Assembly (NCBI RefSeq): GCF_001642955.1 | Contig: NZ_LWSK01000020.1 | Coordinates: forward strand, 1 to 64,000 | Direction of reading: 5' to 3' | DNA length: 64,000 bases | Source of the DNA: Rubripirellula obstinata | GTDB taxonomy: Bacteria > Planctomycetota > Planctomycetia > Pirellulales > Pirellulaceae | In this document: positions 8,580 to 17,059 of the stretch, in pieces | Position numbering within the stretch: the first letter of the stretch is position 1 | Layout of the letters: the number at the start of each line of letters is the position of its first letter | Position numbers and translations under genes: made by a program | Notes under the pieces: model-generated | What the model was told of the DNA's origin: nothing | Database searches by the model: none | What the model saw: the letters and a program-made list of their open reading frames with translations, nothing else

Positions 8580-9625
8580 CCCCCAACCCCGCACTGGGCA
8601 TTTTACTGCACGCGATCGGCGGCCTGGCCGCGGCCAGTTTTTATGCGCCGCTAAAGAAGGTTCGGCGTTGGCAATGGGAGAGTTTTTGGTTGGTGATGGG
8701 ACTGGCCGCTTGGTTGATCGCGCCATGGGTGGTCGCCTTCATCACGACGCCCGATTTGATCAACGTGCTGATGCAAAGTCCCTCGCGTGCTTGGCTGTTG
8801 TGCATCGTCTTCGGGCTGCTTTGGGGGCTGGGCAATTTGACGTTCGGATTGTCGGTGCGATACCTCGGCATGGCACTCGGTTACAGCGTCGCGCTCGGGT
8901 TTTGCATGGTCTTCGGCACCCTGTTGCCGCCGATCGTTGACGGTAGCGCTGGCGAAATTTTGGCGACGACATCCGGCCAAGTGATCGTCGGCGGCGTGCT
9001 AACCTGCTTGGTCGGAATCGCCCTTTGCGGTTGGGCAGGCATGGGCAAGGAGTCCGAGCTTTCCGAGGAAGAGAAGACTGACGCGAATAAAGAATTTGCG
9101 ATCGGCAAAGGGTTCGCGGTCGCGTCAGCGGCGGGCATTTTGAGTGCTTGTTTTGCGTTCGGTTTGGCCGCCGGAAAACCCATCGCGGATTTGTCGGTCG
9201 CCAAAGGAACGTCGCCGATCTTTTCCAACAACGCGACGCTTGTTGTGATTCTGTTGGGCGGCTTCGCCAGCAACGCGGTTTGGTGTTTGATTCTGAACGC
9301 TCGCAACGGATCGTTTGGCGATTACCGTTCGGGACCGCTCGGTTCCCAAGCGATCAACTACGGCTTGTCGATGTTGGGTGGCACGATTTGGTACGGACAA
9401 TTCTTTTTCTATGGCATGGGATCGACCAAGCTCGGCGAGCAGTTTGAGTTTTCAAGTTGGTCGATCCACATGGCTTTCATCATCATCCTGAGCAACTTGT
9501 GGGGAATCATTTTCCACGAATGGCGAGGCACCAGCCGCGGTACACGCCGGCGAGTTTGGGCGGGCATCGCCACGCTGATCGCATCGACGATGGTGATCGG
9601 ATGGGGCAATTACTTGGCGGGGTAA
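8576..9625 (+). CDS. RhaT-family sugar/proton symporter
   Basis: This 349-residue inner-membrane protein has about ten hydrophobic helices and the layout of L-rhamnose/proton symporter RhaT. The N-terminal segment LLHAIGGLAAASFYAPLKKV closely follows the E. coli RhaT start (HLIGAASAACFYAPFKKV). A second conserved stretch, VRYLGMALGYSVALGFC, matches the RhaT region around MRYLGMSMG. The start is fixed by the 4-bp overlap with the regulator gene. Context with an isomerase and GH78 rhamnosidase supports L-rhamnose or another 6-deoxyhexose as substrate, but the exact sugar is not proven. Confidence 0.9.
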   Translation: MTPNPALGILLHAIGGLAAASFYAPLKKVRRWQWESFWLVMGLAAWLIAPWVVAFITTPDLINVLMQSPSRAWLLCIVFGLLWGLGNLTFGLSVRYLGMALGYSVALGFCMVFGTLLPPIVDGSAGEILATTSGQVIVGGVLTCLVGIALCGWAGMGKESELSEEEKTDANKEFAIGKGFAVASAAGILSACFAFGLAAGKPIADLSVAKGTSPIFSNNATLVVILLGGFASNAVWCLILNARNGSFGDYRSGPLGSQAINYGLSMLGGTIWYGQFFFYGMGSTKLGEQFEFSSWSIHMAFIIILSNLWGIIFHEWRGTSRGTRRRVWAGIATLIASTMVIGWGNYLAG

Positions 9626-9649
9626 TGTTGCAAACACGACTCGAGCTTC

Positions 9650-9713
9650 ATCACAACCCGAAGCGTAAGCGAGGGATCGCCGCCTATCCCTTGCTCACGC
9701 AGCGGGTTGTGAT
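9650..9713. repeat. Palindromic repeat, family A
   Basis: This inverted repeat begins ATCACAACCCGAAGCG and ends AGCGGGTTGTGAT. It is homologous to the copies at 941-1011 and 52663-52734. The first arm carries CACAACCC where the others have CCCAACCC, and the opposite arm carries the compensating change, so pairing has been kept while the sequence changed. A decayed partial copy follows to about 9755. Confidence 0.85.
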
Positions 9714-9800
9714 TTGGAGGCGTCCCTTGCTCACGCGTCGAGTTCCGATCCCCAAACACTTCCAACCAACATCCTTCACTCTTCATTGACGAACGCAAAC

Positions 9801-11309
9801 ATGGAAACATTCAAACCGATCAAACCCGCCAAGCGTCCTCGCATCGGACTCTACTCACTCGGGCACGCGCACTACTGGAACCAATTCGACGGCCTACTTG
9901 ATCGGTTGCTTGGTTACAACCGATTTATCGCCGAACGGATTGGCGAGTCGGCGGAGGTTTGTAACGCCGGCATGATCGACGGCGACGAAGGTGCCCGCCA
10001 GGCGGCCGAGCAATTCAACGCTGCTGGTGTTGATTTGATCTTTTGTCACGCGGCCACCTATGCAATGAGTGCTTCGCATCTTGCGATCGCGCGGACGTGC
10101 AAGCGGCCGGTGGTTGTGTTGAATTTGCAACCGACCGCGGCGATGAACTACGACGCCACGACGACCGGCGAATGGCTGGCGCACTGCGTCGGATGTTGTG
10201 TCCCGGAAATCGCTAACGCCTACAACCGCAGCGGCATCGACTTTCACTTGGTTTCAGGGCTGTTGGGGCTTTCGCAAACGCCGGCGATTTCTTTGGCCGA
10301 CGAAAACACCGCCGACCATCCCGAAGCGATCAAAGCTTGGGATGAAATCGACGCTTGGGTCAAAGCCGCGGCGGTCAAGCGAACGTTGGACGACGGACGA
10401 ATGGGATTCCTGGGGCACACCTACCCAGGCATGCTGGATATGTACAGCGACTTTACGATGATGTCGGCGCAAACCGGCATGCACGTCGAAGTGTTAGAAA
10501 TGTGCGACTTGGAAAAGATCTTGCAATCGGTGACGCCGTCCGAAACGCAATCGAAACTGGATCAAACGCATGCCATGTTTGAACTCAGCGAAGATTCGCC
10601 GGCCGATCCGTTGGCCCGCAAACCCAAACCCGAGCAATTGGATGTTGCCTGCCGGGTCGCGGTGGCTCAAGAAAAACTGGTTCATGAATTTGATCTCGAT
10701 GCGTTGACGTATTACTACCGCGGCAGTGAAGGCAACTCGCTACAGCAATTGCAAGAAGCGTTCATCCTGGGACACTCGTTGTTGACCGCTCAAGGCATCC
10801 CGTGCAGTGGCGAGGGCGATATGAAGACGGCGGTTGCGATGAAGATCTGCGACATCCTTGGCGTCGGCGGCAGCTACAGCGAATTGGTGGCGTGCGATTA
10901 CAACCACGACACAATCATTTTGGGTCACGACGGTCCGTTTCATATCGGGATCGCCGACGGCAAACCGATCCTCCGCGGCATGGGCTTGTATCACGGCAAG
11001 TGGGGCACCGGTGTCAGCGTCGAAGCGACGGTGCAAAAGGGTCCGGTCACGATGCTGAACCTGACGCAAACCGGTGATGGCAAGTTGCGGATGATCGCCA
11101 ACCAGGGTGATGCCATCGAGGCACCGGTCTTGAAGATTGGCAACACGATGACGCACGTCAAATTCGACCGCGGCCCCAGCGAAATGATGAACCAGTGGTT
11201 TGCGTTGGCACCGACTCATCACGCCGCGATGAGCGTTGGCCACAACCGGTTGCAATTTGAAAAAGTCGCCAAGCTGATGAACATCGAATTTCAAGTCGTC
11301 TCGAAGTGA
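9801..11309 (+). CDS. L-fucose/L-arabinose isomerase family protein
   Basis: This is a 502-residue cytoplasmic ketol isomerase that would convert an aldose to a ketose with a divalent metal. The segment SGEGDMKTAVAMKICD corresponds to the AraA metal-ligand region (EGDWKTAA in E. coli AraA). Further conserved histidines lie in GHDGPFHIG and near the C-terminus in APTHHAAMSVGH. I chose the ATG at 9801. The open frame runs 29 codons further upstream, but through the family A repeat. Located after a RhaT-like symporter and before a rhamnosidase, it may act on rhamnose or a related sugar. It is not a classical RhaA. Confidence 0.85.
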   Translation: METFKPIKPAKRPRIGLYSLGHAHYWNQFDGLLDRLLGYNRFIAERIGESAEVCNAGMIDGDEGARQAAEQFNAAGVDLIFCHAATYAMSASHLAIARTCKRPVVVLNLQPTAAMNYDATTTGEWLAHCVGCCVPEIANAYNRSGIDFHLVSGLLGLSQTPAISLADENTADHPEAIKAWDEIDAWVKAAAVKRTLDDGRMGFLGHTYPGMLDMYSDFTMMSAQTGMHVEVLEMCDLEKILQSVTPSETQSKLDQTHAMFELSEDSPADPLARKPKPEQLDVACRVAVAQEKLVHEFDLDALTYYYRGSEGNSLQQLQEAFILGHSLLTAQGIPCSGEGDMKTAVAMKICDILGVGGSYSELVACDYNHDTIILGHDGPFHIGIADGKPILRGMGLYHGKWGTGVSVEATVQKGPVTMLNLTQTGDGKLRMIANQGDAIEAPVLKIGNTMTHVKFDRGPSEMMNQWFALAPTHHAAMSVGHNRLQFEKVAKLMNIEFQVVSK

Positions 11310-11322
11310 CGGGGCTTTCCCG

Positions 11323-11390
11323 GTAGCGAAACTCGCCAAGAGTTTCGGCTGGCATGGTGACTTGCCGAAAGTCTTGGCGACTTTCGCTAC
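11323..11390. repeat. Palindromic repeat, family B
   Basis: Inverted repeat with arms GTAGCGAAACTCGCCAAGAG and its near complement ending CTTTCGCTAC. Related copies are at 16293-16408 and 52539-52658, where the core is enclosed by a second palindrome. It lies between the isomerase and rhamnosidase genes and may attenuate read-through. Confidence 0.85.
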
Positions 11391-11462
11391 ATCTTTCGTC
11401 GTCAGACTACCGGGCTACTCGATCAGCAATCGCTTCCGACTCTTCAAACAGACTTACAAAAC

Positions 11463-14400
11463 ATGAACCTAAAACAAACTGCATCACTCGTCGTATTGCT
11501 GTTGTCGATGCCGACACTTTGCATGGCCGACACTTCGTCGATTGCAACCGATCTTCGGACCGACAATCGCGTCAATCCAATTGGCATCGATCGGCAGCCC
11601 GTCATGCTGTCTTGGCGGATGGAAGCGGGGGGTCGCCAGGGTGCCGCGCAAAAGGCCTACCAAGTGGTGGCGGTGACCCAAAAAACCGGGCAGCAAACTG
11701 GAGCGGTTCTGTGGGACTCAGGGAAAGTAGCTGAGAGTCGAAGTCATCAGATTGCCTACGGCGGACCCGCGCTGCAACCCGGTCAGCGAATCTACTGGCG
11801 TGTCAAAATCTGGGACGAGAACGACAGGCAAAGCGAATGGTCCAAACCGGCTTGGTTCGAGGCCGGATTGTTGGAGGATCAGAACTGGGACGACGCCCAA
11901 TGGATCGGCGACACCCGCGATCACCGTGCGCCGGAGCCTGCACCGGCGGAGTTGATGGGGCCTTGGATCGGAACGGCCGACGGCAAAACGTTTGACTCCC
12001 TGGAAGTCAATTTCGATCTGCCGAGCAAGCCGATCGTGACGGCTCAACTGCATCAGTACTTTCCGCAAGGCAAGAATTTGCCGCGAACCGTGTGGGTAAA
12101 CAAAGACAACGCAGCGGGCCTTCCGCGAGGCCGATCGTATGAGGGTTTTCGCAAACGGTTTGGTTCGCGCAGTATCGGTCCGATGGACATTGCCACTGAC
12201 CTCGTTCCTGGACAAAACAATCGTATCGAAATCGAAATTCGTCGGCCTGCCAATGCGATGACCATTGGCATGCAGATCGTCTTCGCCGACGGCACCGAGC
12301 AGCTTGTTCAATCCGGTGACCAATGGAAAGTTTCCTCCGGCGGAAAAGACGCGGTCATGGCAACCGTCTTGGACGCCTACGACGGTTCAAAATTCGGCAC
12401 CACCATTTCGCATCATCAATCCAGTCACGGTCCGGTGTGGATGCGAAAGGGACTAACAGTCAAGGACGACCTTGTTCGTGCGCGGCTGTATCTATGTGCT
12501 CTGGGCCAAGGACTGACTTACATCAATGGCGAATTGGTCGATGACGTATTTTTCTCGTCACCGCAATCCGACTACGAAGAGTTCGCGTACTACACCGCCC
12601 ACGACATCACGTCGATGCTGACGCCCGGTGACAACGCCTTGTCGGTTCTGCTGGACAGTGGTTGGTACCATCAGGTCGGCGGATTCAGTACCGCTTTTTC
12701 GTACGGTCACCCCGGCCTGATCGCCAAGGTGTCGTTGGAATACGGCGACGGATCAACCCAAACGGTCCTTAGCGACGACAGTTGGCAGTGGAGGGAAAGC
12801 GAGATCGTTCTTTCCAATATCTATCGGGGAGAACGCCTCGACTATCGTTTGCAACATGACTCGTGGAAGAGCGTTGATGAGCAAGAGGGTTGGAAGGATG
12901 TCCAGACGCTGCCGCCGCGTTCGCCCAAGCTGGTCGCGATGGATGTCAATCCGGTCAAACGCAACGAGCAACTGCCGGTGGTTCAGCAATGGCAAACCGG
13001 CGAGAAGACGTGGTTGTTTGATTTTGGCCAAACCATCCACGGAACCGTTCGGTTGAAGTTCAACGAGCCAGCGGACTCCGTCGTGCGGCTGCGCTATACC
13101 GAGTACGCCGAGGATGGTGTGCTGGAAAACGTTCCGCTGAGCCATTGGATTTGTCACGGCGTGATGCAATACGACGAACTGATCTGCGACGGAAAGCCGC
13201 GAGTGTATGAGTCGATCTTCAATCCAAAATCGTTCCGATTCGTTGAAGTCAGTGGTCTGTCGCAACCGCCGCCGGCGGGCGAACTGGTGGCCTACACCGT
13301 TCACACCCAAGCCGACACTCTGGCCGCGTTTGAATCGTCGGATTCGATGTTGAACCGGCTGTTTGAAAACGGAGTCCGCACGTTTCAAAACTATGTCAAT
13401 CACATGTCAGGCGACATGCCTCGCGAACGCTGTTTGTGGGGACTGGAATCCATCTACTCGTTCGACACCGCGGTTTGCACCTTCGATTGGCAGAACAACC
13501 ACCGCCTGATGAACACGTTGTGGTGGACCGGACGCAAGACCAAGGAGAACCTGCCGGGGCACATCGGTGTGGGGCTGCGAATATCGACCTACACCAACTC
13601 GTTCAACTGGAGCGCCACGCCGCTGTTGTTGACTTCGCGGATCTTGGAGTTCTTTGAAGACGCCGAACCAACGCGGTTGTACTATCAACAAGCAAAAGAT
13701 TTCCTGAGCTTCTATGAGAACAACTGCGACGAAAACTACTATCCCGTCCACCAACAACTCGCCGATCATGCGGCACCGTTCGGCGTCCCACGCAGCCCGC
13801 GCAACGCAGGCATCATCGCTCGCATGACGTTCTTCGATTCGCAGCGGCGTTTCGCAGCGATGGCTGATGCAATGGAAAAGCCCGACGACGCCGCGCATGC
13901 CCGCGACTATGCCGACAAGATTCATGCGGCCATCATGCGAGACTACGACGCCAAGAATCATACCTTTGGCAACGCGACCTACGACAGTTTGGCATTGTCG
14001 TACAAGATCATCACCGACCCAAAAGAATGCCAAGCGGTTGCTTCGTCGATTGCGGACGCTTACCGAAAAAACGGGCACAAGTACGACGGCGGATTCATGA
14101 GCTATGAGGTCTATCCGATGCTCGCGAAATACGGATACGTCGAGGATGCCTACAAGATGCTGGTCAACACGGACTATCCCGGGCCAGCTTGGTCGGTGGA
14201 GCAATACGATGCGACGACTTACTACGAGCTGTACAGTGTTGATCGCGAAATTCAAATGAAGGTTGGGCAAAACTTCTGGGCGTTCGGGCATCCGACGGGC
14301 TGGATGATCAAATCGCTCGCCGGTCTCGGGTACGATCCAGACCAACCGATGGGACGCGGCATGATTTTGTCACCGAAGGTTCCGCGATCCGGAAAGCTTG

Positions 14401-15083
14401 ACCATGTCGCGGCCAGCTTGCAGACTCCCGCGGGCATCGCCAAAAGCCATTGGACCTACGATGACGGCGTGTTCGATTGGAGCTTTACCGTTCCAGCCAA
14501 CGCGGTCGCGGAGGTTCACATTCCCGCCGATGACGTCGCCTCGATTCGGGGAGTCGACGAAATGAAAAAACTTCGCGACGAAGATAACACCAGCGTCTAC
14601 GAAGCTGTCGCGGGAACCTATTCGATCCAAAGCAAGCTGATGGAACGTCAACCGGACGCCGGCGGTCCACCGATCCCATCCGGTGGCGTCAACGAATGGA
14701 TCGTCAGCAAAGGCTGTGAAAAAGGCGTGTCCGAGGGCGCGATGACCGTCACAGCCGGCCCGACCGCCACGCAAACACTGACCGCCAGGTTGCCCGATTT
14801 CAAAAGCGGCGACAATCGTGTTTCGTTCCGAATGAAAACGCCAGCCACGGGCAAGGCGCAGGTGTTGTTGAAATCGGGAACACGTGGAAAACGATTGACG
14901 ACGAAGGTGGAATTTGAACTGGGCGAACCCGACCAATGGAAAGACTACTCCATCGAGATCCCCAAATTTGAAGGCAAGCCCTTCAGTCTGTGGATCGGCC
15001 TCACCACCGCCAAAGCACCACTGAGCCTCACCGACATCGAACTGCAATCCGGTGGCAAGGCAGTCAAGAGATGGGAGTTCTAA
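11463..15083 (+). CDS. Secreted alpha-L-rhamnosidase, GH78
   Basis: This 1206-residue exported enzyme is predicted to remove terminal alpha-L-rhamnose by inversion. It has a signal peptide (1-22), a fibronectin-like domain (to about 140), an extra beta-sandwich (about 155-290), the Bac_rhamnosid_N domain (about 330-460), a second beta domain, the (alpha/alpha)6 catalytic domain (about 620-960), and a C-terminal beta domain. A further 130 residues (about 1075-1206) look like an added carbohydrate-binding domain. The catalytic motif reads D651-M-P-R-E655-R-C-L-W-G-L-E662. The last position is Asp in canonical members, including both other GH78 proteins in this window. E922 in ATTYYELY is the candidate general base. 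It belongs to the regulator-transporter-isomerase operon. Confidence 0.93.
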   Translation: MNLKQTASLVVLLLSMPTLCMADTSSIATDLRTDNRVNPIGIDRQPVMLSWRMEAGGRQGAAQKAYQVVAVTQKTGQQTGAVLWDSGKVAESRSHQIAYGGPALQPGQRIYWRVKIWDENDRQSEWSKPAWFEAGLLEDQNWDDAQWIGDTRDHRAPEPAPAELMGPWIGTADGKTFDSLEVNFDLPSKPIVTAQLHQYFPQGKNLPRTVWVNKDNAAGLPRGRSYEGFRKRFGSRSIGPMDIATDLVPGQNNRIEIEIRRPANAMTIGMQIVFADGTEQLVQSGDQWKVSSGGKDAVMATVLDAYDGSKFGTTISHHQSSHGPVWMRKGLTVKDDLVRARLYLCALGQGLTYINGELVDDVFFSSPQSDYEEFAYYTAHDITSMLTPGDNALSVLLDSGWYHQVGGFSTAFSYGHPGLIAKVSLEYGDGSTQTVLSDDSWQWRESEIVLSNIYRGERLDYRLQHDSWKSVDEQEGWKDVQTLPPRSPKLVAMDVNPVKRNEQLPVVQQWQTGEKTWLFDFGQTIHGTVRLKFNEPADSVVRLRYTEYAEDGVLENVPLSHWICHGVMQYDELICDGKPRVYESIFNPKSFRFVEVSGLSQPPPAGELVAYTVHTQADTLAAFESSDSMLNRLFENGVRTFQNYVNHMSGDMPRERCLWGLESIYSFDTAVCTFDWQNNHRLMNTLWWTGRKTKENLPGHIGVGLRISTYTNSFNWSATPLLLTSRILEFFEDAEPTRLYYQQAKDFLSFYENNCDENYYPVHQQLADHAAPFGVPRSPRNAGIIARMTFFDSQRRFAAMADAMEKPDDAAHARDYADKIHAAIMRDYDAKNHTFGNATYDSLALSYKIITDPKECQAVASSIADAYRKNGHKYDGGFMSYEVYPMLAKYGYVEDAYKMLVNTDYPGPAWSVEQYDATTYYELYSVDREIQMKVGQNFWAFGHPTGWMIKSLAGLGYDPDQPMGRGMILSPKVPRSGKLDHVAASLQTPAGIAKSHWTYDDGVFDWSFTVPANAVAEVHIPADDVASIRGVDEMKKLRDEDNTSVYEAVAGTYSIQSKLMERQPDAGGPPIPSGGVNEWIVSKGCEKGVSEGAMTVTAGPTATQTLTARLPDFKSGDNRVSFRMKTPATGKAQVLLKSGTRGKRLTTKVEFELGEPDQWKDYSIEIPKFEGKPFSLWIGLTTAKAPLSLTDIELQSGGKAVKRWEF

Positions 15084-15557
15084 ACGACCGCCATGCAAGA
15101 AACGCTGCGTGATCGATGACTCGGGCGTGGCATCGTTCACGGCGTCGGGTTGCTACACAACGCCGAGAAGAGTTTTTATCCAGGAAAAACGCATTGTTTT
15201 GTTTAGCCGCGTGGGCATCGCCCCGCGCGTTTCGTTCCGGGTGGACGCGCGGGGCGATGCCCACGCGGTTAAACAATTTAGAAACCCTTCACGGCGTCGG
15301 GTTGCTACACCCTCAGGCACCAAAGTTTTCTGTATTCACCCATTTGTGGCGTGGCTGTGGAAGAGTGACGGAAAGCCGACGACAGTATGGCGGGCAAGTC
15401 AGCAGGTTTAGTCTTTTTCCATAAATTCCCAGGCCTCAGCAGGGTTAGATTAGGATTACTCACGGACAGTATCAGCGGAGGGAGAGTGTTCCTCCGATCG
15501 GTCTTGTAAGACTGATCCAAATCCCTATTGATGATCTGTTTTTGCGGACTGAAACCT
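15084..15557. repeat. Gene-free stretch with palindromic repeat, family E
   Basis: No gene is seen. The core palindrome at 15199-15276 (arms TTGTTTAGCCGCGTGGGC and complement) has a close relative at 25688-25760. Identical 23-bp direct repeats flank it at 15136-15158 and 15288-15310. Downstream, a 10-bp-arm hairpin at 15496-15517 (one mismatch) lies in the leader of the next gene, with TTGCGGACTG just before the start codon. That short motif is also found before the paralogous gene at 26223. Confidence 0.75.
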
Positions 15558-16241
15558 ATGAAAACTAGCCCCTTTTGCGCTGTCGTGCTGCTGACCGTTG
15601 CGTTCGCCTCTATCCTTTCCACCCAGCAAGCGACTGCTGAAGAAACGGTGCTGGTCGACAGCACTTATGAACATGGCAACGGCAGCTTTGAATTTGACGA
15701 TTCTGGCGAGGCTTTGACTGACAAAGGCCAGCCGGGTGCTTGGGTGGGTGCCGGTGAGTTAACGATCGATGGAACCGACACCATTGCAGCAACGACCCGT
15801 GTGACCGCGACAAAGACGGTTGCCTCCGACGGTAGTTTTTCGCTTCAGGTTCGTCCAAATCCCGCGGAGCGATCGCCCGCTGGCGGGATTTTGGACACCG
15901 GCTATGCACTGAAACAAGGGGATCAATTGAACCTAACGTTTGATTGGCAAAAGACAGACAATTTTGTCGGTGGGGCTAAGTTTGATGTGTTTGTCTTTAC
16001 TTCCAGTGACGACTCGCTCGATGGAACCTTAACTTCGATCGCCAGCAAGACGTTTGCGATGGGACCACCTCAAAAGGAGTTCGAATCTGCGTCGTTCGCG
16101 CCAGGCGACTTCACGATCACCGATGCGAACGTGGGCAAGAAAATTTACCTTTCGTTCAGCGCGGGTGGTTACACCCGTGCATCGAACAGTTCGCGATTCA
16201 ATATCGACAACATTCGCTTCACCGCTGAATCCAGTCCCTGA
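15558..16241 (+). CDS. Secreted beta-sandwich protein, PEP-CTERM paralog
   Basis: This is a 227-residue exported protein with a signal peptide (about residues 1-29, ending QQATAEE). The rest is predicted beta-rich. It is clearly homologous over its whole mature length to the protein at 26223-26972: both share NGSFEFD, GGILDTGYAL, LNLTFDWQK and a DFTIT segment. Unlike that protein, it ends at TAESSP with no PEP-CTERM sorting signal, so it would be released rather than anchored. The chosen ATG at 15558 excludes ten upstream codons. The fold may bind carbohydrate, but no family was recognised. Confidence 0.8.
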   Translation: MKTSPFCAVVLLTVAFASILSTQQATAEETVLVDSTYEHGNGSFEFDDSGEALTDKGQPGAWVGAGELTIDGTDTIAATTRVTATKTVASDGSFSLQVRPNPAERSPAGGILDTGYALKQGDQLNLTFDWQKTDNFVGGAKFDVFVFTSSDDSLDGTLTSIASKTFAMGPPQKEFESASFAPGDFTITDANVGKKIYLSFSAGGYTRASNSSRFNIDNIRFTAESSP

Positions 16242-17059
16242 GCTATCAAGAGGCCAGATTGGCGACGCAAGGCCGAAGGTTCGCAGCCTTTGGGACTGTC
16301 GGAACAATAAGTGGCGTAGCGAAACTCGCCAAGAGTTTCGGCAACTCAAACCGAAAGTCTTGGCGACTTTCGGTACCTATTGTCCCGCCACTTGTTGCTC
16401 GACGGTCCTTACTGCCAGCCAGCATCAAGTTGCTTGCTGGGGGAGCGATACCAATCACTACACAAGTCAATCGCGTACCATTTGACCTCCCCGATTGGGA
16501 GGTCAAACTTGTGTAGACACCAATGCCCTTTTGGAGAGTCGAGCCAAAGGAACTGTCCTGAAACAAGTTCCGTATTTGGCGAAATCTTTCGTAGCTGGGC
16601 CCGCCAGGGTTCAGTCGGGTGCAGCTAATGATGGACTGAACCCTGGCGGTCCCAGCTACGGGGAAAACCGGGAAGTTATTTCGGGACAGTTCCAAAGCGA
16701 GGAGAGGGAACGGCTGGGCTGAAGAAAATCGGGCTTGGTGAACTTGTAGCAACCCTTAAAAGTAGGCCGTAGCGAGCTCCAGCGAGTTACGGCGGTGCGC
16801 ACGATGCCGTAACTCGCTATGGCTCGCTACGGCCTACATGCTGGCGACCAGGCAAATGTGCGGTTGCCACAATGTTTCCCGGCGTTCCAATTCGTATTGT
16901 CTGCCATGGTGCAGCTTGCCCAATTTGCTGCGTTGCAATGATTTTCATCAGGCCAGGGAACGGCCCTCCCCGGCCGCCCGAACGTCGGATCCTGCCGCTG
17001 CGCAGCAGGATGAAAGATCGAACAGCAAATGGTTGACATCAATGGACTAAAAAATTGCA
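16242..17059. repeat. Gene-free stretch with three palindromic repeats
   Basis: This 818-bp gap between convergent genes holds no gene I can support. It contains a nested family B palindrome (16293-16408, inner core 16316-16376), a family C palindrome (16591-16659, arms GTAGCTGGG.CCGCCAGGGTTCAGTC), and a family D palindrome (16762-16837, arms GTAGGCCGTAGCGAG). A segment GGAAGTTATTTCGGGACAG near 16668 also occurs near 7335. Confidence 0.8.

Noticed and set aside
9801-11309. Classical L-rhamnose isomerase RhaA
   Set aside because: The motifs are of the arabinose/fucose isomerase type (EGDMKTA), so the operon context alone is not enough to name it rhaA.
12753-14345. Long minus-strand open frames inside the GH78 gene (for example 13407-14345)
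   Set aside because: They are opposite-frame shadows of a well supported gene. The same applies to similar frames inside the other rhamnosidases and the 1397-residue gene.
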